Positions 59,543 to 64,000 of a DNA stretch of 64,000 bases are shown here, piece by piece (position 1 is the stretch's first letter; each line of letters begins with the position of its first letter). Position numbers and translations under genes: made by a program. Source of the stretch: Shouchella rhizosphaerae (lineage in GTDB: Bacteria > Bacillota > Bacilli > Bacillales > Bacillaceae_D); NCBI RefSeq assembly GCF_900142675.1, contig NZ_FRBS01000002.1, positions 434,001-498,000 of the forward strand. The letters are read 5' to 3'. The notes under the pieces were generated by a model. It did not search any database. It saw nothing but the letters and a program-made list of their open reading frames with translations, and had not been told where the DNA came from.

Positions 59543-60910
59543 ATGTCCAGTCAATTGGATGCTGACAACATGAAAAAGCCAAGCAAGGCAACCTACAAAT
59601 ATGTGGTGCTCGGTGTGCTGCTGCTATTCTTGTTTGCCTCTCCTTTCTTGCCTGTTCCCGAGTCGATGGAACTGAGAGGGTGGAGCGCTCTTGCCGTGGT
59701 AACTTTAGGGATTGGACTGTGGTTTACCCATCTCCTTCCTCCGGCAGTGACTGCAATGCTTCTGATTGTCCTCTTCCCTTTGTTTGGCGTTCTAACGTTT
59801 GAACAATCAGCGGCGAGCCTAGGCAAAGAAGTGATTTGGCTAATCATCGCCATGCTAATGATGGGCGCCGCGGTTGAACGTACTGGATTGGACAAACGCA
59901 TTGCGTTCACGATCCTGACGCTGACAAAAGGAAATATCCGCCTTGTCCTACTAGCATTAATTTTTGTCGGTTTTGTGTTAACGTTTTTTCTTCCGAATGC
60001 GATCGGAAGAGTCGTCGTTTTGCTGCCGATTGCTTTAGGGGTTGTCCAGTCATTGGCAGGAACTGGCGGGCCGAACGTAGGAAAAGCGAGCATGTTTGCG
60101 ATAACGTATACACCTATTATCTGTTCAGTCGCGTTAATAACTGGGGCAACGGGCTCTGTCTATGCAGCAAGTCTGTTTGAAACGATGCTCGGCTTTGAAT
60201 GGCGTTACTTGTACTGGATGGCGGTCATGTTGCCGTCAACGCTTGCCATACTCCTTATTCTTTGGCTTGCGCTTCTATGGCTATTTCCTATAAAGGCTGG
60301 GAAGCACGCTCAAGGAAAAGCTTATTTTGAACAGGAAAAAGAAAAGCTGGGCCCAATGTCATTCCAGGAGAAGACGCTGCTCATTTTGTACGTCTTGTTA
60401 ATCACGCTATGGACAACACAAAGCGTGCATCAGCTGTCTATTTCTTTCTCCGCCGTGTTGATTGTGATTGCTTTGTACATTCCGGGCATCCAACTCATGG
60501 AGTGGAAAGAAGCAGTAGCGAAAGTGGATTGGTCCATTCCTCTCTTGTTTTCTGCTGGCTTTTCAATGGCGGAAGCATTTGAAGCAGGTGGCGTTGTTCA
60601 GTGGTCTTCATCGTTGGCTTCTGCTCATTTAAATGGATTGCCAGCGTTCACTCTTGCCGTGTCATTGTTGCTCGTTGTTGCGGCTATTCGTATCGGTTTT
60701 ACCAATTTAACTGCTATGATTGCGTCTTTGATGCCTGTGGCATTAACGTTTGCGGCAGGATCGAATGTGAACCCGGTCTGGCTGGGAATGATTTGCCTTG
60801 CTGCTTGCAGCACAGGCTTTCTGTTCCCTTCCCAGTCTGTAGGGACAATGATGACGTATGCTCTCGGTTACTATACCAGCCAGGAACTATTAAAAGTAGG
60901 AGCGACCTAA
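59543..60910 (+). CDS. SLC13/DASS family permease, C-terminus frameshifted
   Basis: A 455-residue membrane protein of the divalent anion:sodium symporter family (dicarboxylates, citrate, sulfate). Eleven or so helices are visible, with LLPPAVTAMLLIVLFPLFGV, the loop FFLPNAIGRVVVLLPIALGV and RIGFTNLTAMIASLMPVALT carrying the usual N-x-T type motifs. The frame stops at ELLKVGAT, but the -1 frame continues from about 60909 with a final helix LSVIVITLLAAFLYWPLIGL and ends at 60984, the normal DASS C-terminus. So the last helix is lost here, or one base is missing from the sequence. ATG at 59543 with AAAGGTGG upstream. Confidence 0.82.
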   Translation: MSSQLDADNMKKPSKATYKYVVLGVLLLFLFASPFLPVPESMELRGWSALAVVTLGIGLWFTHLLPPAVTAMLLIVLFPLFGVLTFEQSAASLGKEVIWLIIAMLMMGAAVERTGLDKRIAFTILTLTKGNIRLVLLALIFVGFVLTFFLPNAIGRVVVLLPIALGVVQSLAGTGGPNVGKASMFAITYTPIICSVALITGATGSVYAASLFETMLGFEWRYLYWMAVMLPSTLAILLILWLALLWLFPIKAGKHAQGKAYFEQEKEKLGPMSFQEKTLLILYVLLITLWTTQSVHQLSISFSAVLIVIALYIPGIQLMEWKEAVAKVDWSIPLLFSAGFSMAEAFEAGGVVQWSSSLASAHLNGLPAFTLAVSLLLVVAAIRIGFTNLTAMIASLMPVALTFAAGSNVNPVWLGMICLAACSTGFLFPSQSVGTMMTYALGYYTSQELLKVGAT

Positions 60911-61051
60911 CGTTATCGGTCATTGTCATAACCCTTCTGGCTGCATTTCTTTATTGGCCGCTTATTGGCTTGCCAGTTCATTAAGTGCTAAAAGCGAAGA
61001 AATTCGCTGTAAAAGGGTGGAAACCAACGCTTGTTTAAAGGAGATTAATGG

Positions 61052-62245
61052 ATGTTAAAAAATAAAAGCATAACGGAGAAGAAAAGAAACATTGAAGAAG
61101 CGGTAGATCGAAGAGACAGCGAGTTGCGGCAGCTGGCGCTGAATATTCACGCCCACCCAGAGTTGGGGTATCAAGAGTATAAGGCTTCCAACTGGCTGTC
61201 GACTTTGCTGGAAAAGGAAGGGTTTGCCGTGAAGCGAGGGATAGCTGGGCTGGACACAGCTTTTACAGCCACTTGGGCAGGGAAGGCAGGGGGGCCTGTT
61301 ATTGGCTTGTTAGCGGAATATGATGCGTTGCCACGTCTTGGCCATGCCTGTGGCCATAACCTTATTGGCACTTCTTCTGTCGGTGCAGCGCTTGCATTAA
61401 AGGATGCGTTTCCAGAACTCCAGGCAACGATCCAGGTGATCGGAACGCCAGCGGAAGAAGGATTAGGCGGGAAAGTCATTATGTGCGAACACGGGGTTTT
61501 CAATCATCTTGACGCAGCGATGATGTGCCACCCGAAAAACAAGACAATGGTCATAAGAGGCGGTCTAGCGCGGGTAGGCGCAACATTCAAATTTTATGGA
61601 AAAGAATCGCACGCAGCTTCCGCGCCAGAAAAAGGGGTGAGTGCCCTAGATGCCCTAGTGGGAGCCTATAACGCCATTAATAGTTTGCGGCAGTTTTTTT
61701 CCGATGATGTCAGAATTCATGGGGTGATTACCCATGGCGGCGATGCGGCCAATATCGTTCCTGGCTATAGTGAAGCTTCGTTCCTAATCCGCTGCAATAC
61801 GCGAAAAGAACTCGAACATGTAAAAGAAAAAGTCTACACAGCTGTGCGCCAGTCGGCCGCTGCAGTGGGTGCCACAAGCAAGATTGAAGAACATCTTATT
61901 TACGCAGAACGAAACACAAACAAAACATTGGCGAATCTTTTTAAAGAAAATTTGCAATTGATGGGCATCGAAGTCAGTCCGCCGCCACTTCAAGGGGGAA
62001 TCGGTTCTTCTGATATCGGCAATGTCAGCCAGCTTGTACCTACGATCCACCCGTACATCAAAATTGGAGAGGCAACCAACCATACCCACGACTTTACAAA
62101 CGAAACCAAGTCAGAGGGTGGGCTGAAAGGCATGAATCAAGCTGCAAAAGCGCTCGCGATGACAGCCTATGATTTATGCGAGCTACCTGGAGCGTTACAG
62201 CGCGTCAAAGAGGAGTTTGCCAACTGGCAATTAGAAAACGTCTAA
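61052..62245 (+). CDS. M20 family amidohydrolase, copy 1
   Basis: A 397-residue amidohydrolase of the AbgB/PM20D2-like branch. Metal-site motifs are LAEYDALPRLGHACGHNLIG near 89-108 and GTPAEEGLGGK near 132-142, with MMCHPKNKTM later. These enzymes cleave N-acyl amino acids or beta-alanyl/aminobenzoyl dipeptides. ATG with AAAGGAG eight bases upstream. It is about two-thirds identical by eye to the next gene, a tandem duplication. Confidence 0.88.
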   Translation: MLKNKSITEKKRNIEEAVDRRDSELRQLALNIHAHPELGYQEYKASNWLSTLLEKEGFAVKRGIAGLDTAFTATWAGKAGGPVIGLLAEYDALPRLGHACGHNLIGTSSVGAALALKDAFPELQATIQVIGTPAEEGLGGKVIMCEHGVFNHLDAAMMCHPKNKTMVIRGGLARVGATFKFYGKESHAASAPEKGVSALDALVGAYNAINSLRQFFSDDVRIHGVITHGGDAANIVPGYSEASFLIRCNTRKELEHVKEKVYTAVRQSAAAVGATSKIEEHLIYAERNTNKTLANLFKENLQLMGIEVSPPPLQGGIGSSDIGNVSQLVPTIHPYIKIGEATNHTHDFTNETKSEGGLKGMNQAAKALAMTAYDLCELPGALQRVKEEFANWQLENV

Positions 62246-62298
62246 CTTCTGTATGCATGGCTTAAAAAATAAAGCGGTAAGAAAGGTGGATGTTTCCA

Positions 62299-63489
62299 AT
62301 GGCAACAACAATATTGGCGGAAAAACAAGAGATTTTAACGGCATTGGATCAACGGGATAAGGAACTTCGAGAGCTGGCGCTCATGATTCATGCCAACCCA
62401 GAACTGTCTTTTAAAGAATACAAAGCAGCAGAATGGTTATCTGCTTATTTAGAAAAAGAAGGTTTCCAAGTAGAACGGGGCGTTGCTGGCTTAGAGACGG
62501 CGTTTACGGCCGTTTGGGAAGGCAATCCAGGTGGCCCGGTTATCGGGATATTAGCGGAGTATGACGCATTGCCAAACTTAGGCCATGCTTGTGGCCATAA
62601 TCTCATTGGCACTGCTGCTGTTGGTGCAGCCGTCGCATTAAAAGATGCCTACCCTGAATTGCAAGGAACGATTAAAGTGATAGGCACACCGGCGGAAGAA
62701 GGCGGCGGCGGGAAAATTTATATGTGCGACCACGGCACCTTCAACGATCTCGATGCTGCGATGATGGTCCATCCAAAAAACAAAACGATGGTGTTGCGTG
62801 GAGGACTAGCATGCATGACAGCGACGTTTTCGTTTTATGGAAAAGAATCACACGCCGCCTCAGCGCCAGAAAAAGGGATCAGTGCCCTAGATGCGCTCAT
62901 TCAAAGTTACAATGCCATCAACAGTTTACGGCAGTTTTTCACCGATGATGTTCGGATCCACGGAATCATTACCAAAGGCGGCGATGCGGCCAATATCGTC
63001 CCTGGACATTGTGAAGCCCAATTTATCATCCGCGCAGCCACGACCAATCGGCTCCATGAAATAAAGGAAAAAGTATATGAAGCGGTTCGCCATTCGAGCC
63101 AATCAGTCGGCGCCAAATACAAGATCGAAGAAGGCCTCATATATGCCGAGCGTAACAACAACCATGCCTTGGCAGAGCTTTTTAAGGAGAACTGGGAAGC
63201 AATGGGCATTGAAGTAGAAGATCCACCAAAACAAGGAGGAATCGGCTCCTCCGACATCGGCAATGTCGGCCAGGTGACAGCCACCATTCATCCCTATATT
63301 AAAATTGGCGAAAACACGAACCATACGTTTGAGTTTACAGAAGATACAAAGTCAGAAGGCGGCATGAAAGGCATGAATCAAGCCGCAGCGGGATTAGCGA
63401 TGACCGCCTATGATCTATGTACCAATCCAGATGCATTAAAAGCAATCCGCGATGAATTTGAAGCGTGGAAAAAGACACAAGGACGTTAG
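62299..63489 (+). CDS. M20 family amidohydrolase, copy 2
   Basis: A 396-residue paralogue of copy 1 with the same motifs (LAEYDALPNLGHACGHNLIG, GTPAEEGGGGKIYMCDHG, MMVHPKNKTM) and nearly identical blocks GIGSSDIGNV and SEGGMKGMNQAA. In the third block MMVHPKNK replaces MMCHPKNK of copy 1. The ATG at 62299 has AAAGGTGG nine bases upstream; an ATG three codons earlier abuts that site. It ends the scavenging cluster and is followed by a terminator. Confidence 0.88.
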   Translation: MATTILAEKQEILTALDQRDKELRELALMIHANPELSFKEYKAAEWLSAYLEKEGFQVERGVAGLETAFTAVWEGNPGGPVIGILAEYDALPNLGHACGHNLIGTAAVGAAVALKDAYPELQGTIKVIGTPAEEGGGGKIYMCDHGTFNDLDAAMMVHPKNKTMVLRGGLACMTATFSFYGKESHAASAPEKGISALDALIQSYNAINSLRQFFTDDVRIHGIITKGGDAANIVPGHCEAQFIIRAATTNRLHEIKEKVYEAVRHSSQSVGAKYKIEEGLIYAERNNNHALAELFKENWEAMGIEVEDPPKQGGIGSSDIGNVGQVTATIHPYIKIGENTNHTFEFTEDTKSEGGMKGMNQAAAGLAMTAYDLCTNPDALKAIRDEFEAWKKTQGR

Positions 63490-63494
63490 TCAGG

Positions 63495-63523
63495 AAGCGC
63501 CTGTTTTAGACAGGTGCTTTTTT
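63495..63523 (+). terminator. Terminator of the M20 cluster
   Basis: Stem AAGCGCCTGT/ACAGGTGCTT (one G-T pair), five-base loop, then a T run, six bases after the stop. Confidence 0.85.
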
Positions 63524-63694
63524 AGGCGCAGGGAGGATTGTAGGAAACACTGGTTCCATCATGAAAAGGATTGATGGGTCCTACACGTACCAGGGATACC
63601 CGCTCCCTTGCTCTCCAGATCCAGAGGAACGTTGTAGTAAAAACCCGAATCCATAAATAAAGGTTCGAGCTTTCCAATGGGTATTTACATACGG

Positions 63695-64000
63695 TTAGTA
63701 ACGTCTTTCCCTATTCCGAAGTACAAACAAAGCGATCGGTGCATAGAAAGGAATAATCGATAAGACAGTATGTATCCATGCTTTTTTTGCATAGGCCTCG
63801 TAAAGGCGGTATACGATGTAGATAAGCAGAATCCATAAAGTAATCGACACGAACCGATAGATGGGCTCTGGGATTTTAACTAATAAATGGATGTATAATT
63901 GATGGAAGGGAAGAAAGCGAAAGACAATGGTGACACAGCCAATGAGTAAGACCTTTATGCCCCCATTTCCTCGTAGTTTCCCTGAAATCAATTCACCGAC
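63695..64000 (-). CDS. Small membrane protein, probably running off the right edge
   Basis: An open minus-strand frame with three hydrophobic helices (GIKVLLIGCVTIVFRFLPF, a middle one with SITLWILLIYIVYRL and a third with VLSIIPFYAPIALFVL) and a basic tail. It has no recognised family. A TTG at 63991 is the first visible start but lacks a ribosome binding site, and the frame stays open to the window edge (GELISGKLRG), so the true start is probably outside. Confidence 0.6.
   Translation of the reverse strand, partial: VGELISGKLRGNGGIKVLLIGCVTIVFRFLPFHQLYIHLLVKIPEPIYRFVSITLWILLIYIVYRLYEAYAKKAWIHTVLSIIPFYAPIALFVLRNRERRY

Noticed and set aside
60601-60984. 127-codon frame overlapping the end of the SLC13 gene as a separate gene
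   Set aside because: Only its last 25 codons are meaningful, as the displaced C-terminus of the permease; the rest is an out-of-frame shadow.

Overview
The window looks like the chromosome of a spore-forming, motile, low-to-mid GC Bacillaceae, most like an alkaliphilic Bacillus such as Shouchella (Bacillus) clausii. Supporting signs are a GerA-type germinant receptor operon behind a sigma-G-like promoter, a Rap phosphatase with Phr precursors, a flagellin gene behind a sigma-D promoter, strong AGGAGG ribosome binding sites, many GTG and TTG starts, and a type I-C CRISPR repeat of the Bacillus halodurans kind. The species name is inference.

Left part (1-17 kb): the end of a sulfonate-type ABC importer operon (VOC protein plus SsuA-like lipoprotein), a PEP mutase/isocitrate lyase family enzyme, an sdpR-sdpI autorepressor/immunity pair without a toxin, a LysR regulator divergent from an O-methyltransferase, an AGCS alanine:sodium symporter, an SDR dehydrogenase, a PH-domain membrane protein, a TetR regulator with an Old Yellow Enzyme gene that share one operator sequence, the gerA-gerB-gerC operon, and a rap gene followed by three tandem phr genes. 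A decayed copy of the flagellin 3' end follows the phr genes.

Middle (17-44 kb): hag with a sigma-D promoter and a CsrA-type leader hairpin; an EAR (epsC-type) RNA with a terminator upstream of a surface polysaccharide operon (galU, EpsC/CapD-type dehydratase, aminotransferase, ATP-grasp protein, epimerase, sugar-1-phosphate transferase, two glycosyltransferases, Wzy, Wzx, ugd). The genes between galU and ugd are much more AT-rich than their flanks and look like an exchangeable serotype cassette. Small regulators, a DJ-1 protein and an HxlR/flavodoxin-fold oxidoreductase pair follow. Next is a type VII secretion effector module (DUF5082, DUF5344, LXG toxin) with three downstream lipoprotein genes, one of them dead, then ydbS-ydbT, a CPBP protease-like gene and a stretch of gene debris (IS3 and ABC permease fragments and a lone CRISPR-like repeat).

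Right part (44-64 kb): a divergent carbohydrate module (GH4 phospho-glycosidase, PTS IIC and IIB on one side; PTS IIA, MupG and a BadF-type sugar kinase on the other) with a cre site next to the promoter; a small type I-C CRISPR array with leader but no cas genes; and a LysR regulator divergent from a peptide-scavenging cluster (oligopeptide-type ABC importer, M20 peptidase, SLC13 permease, and two tandem M20 amidohydrolases). Frameshifts are visible in a DUF3784 gene, in the SLC13 gene and in one lipoprotein gene. The window ends in a membrane protein gene that appears to run past the edge.
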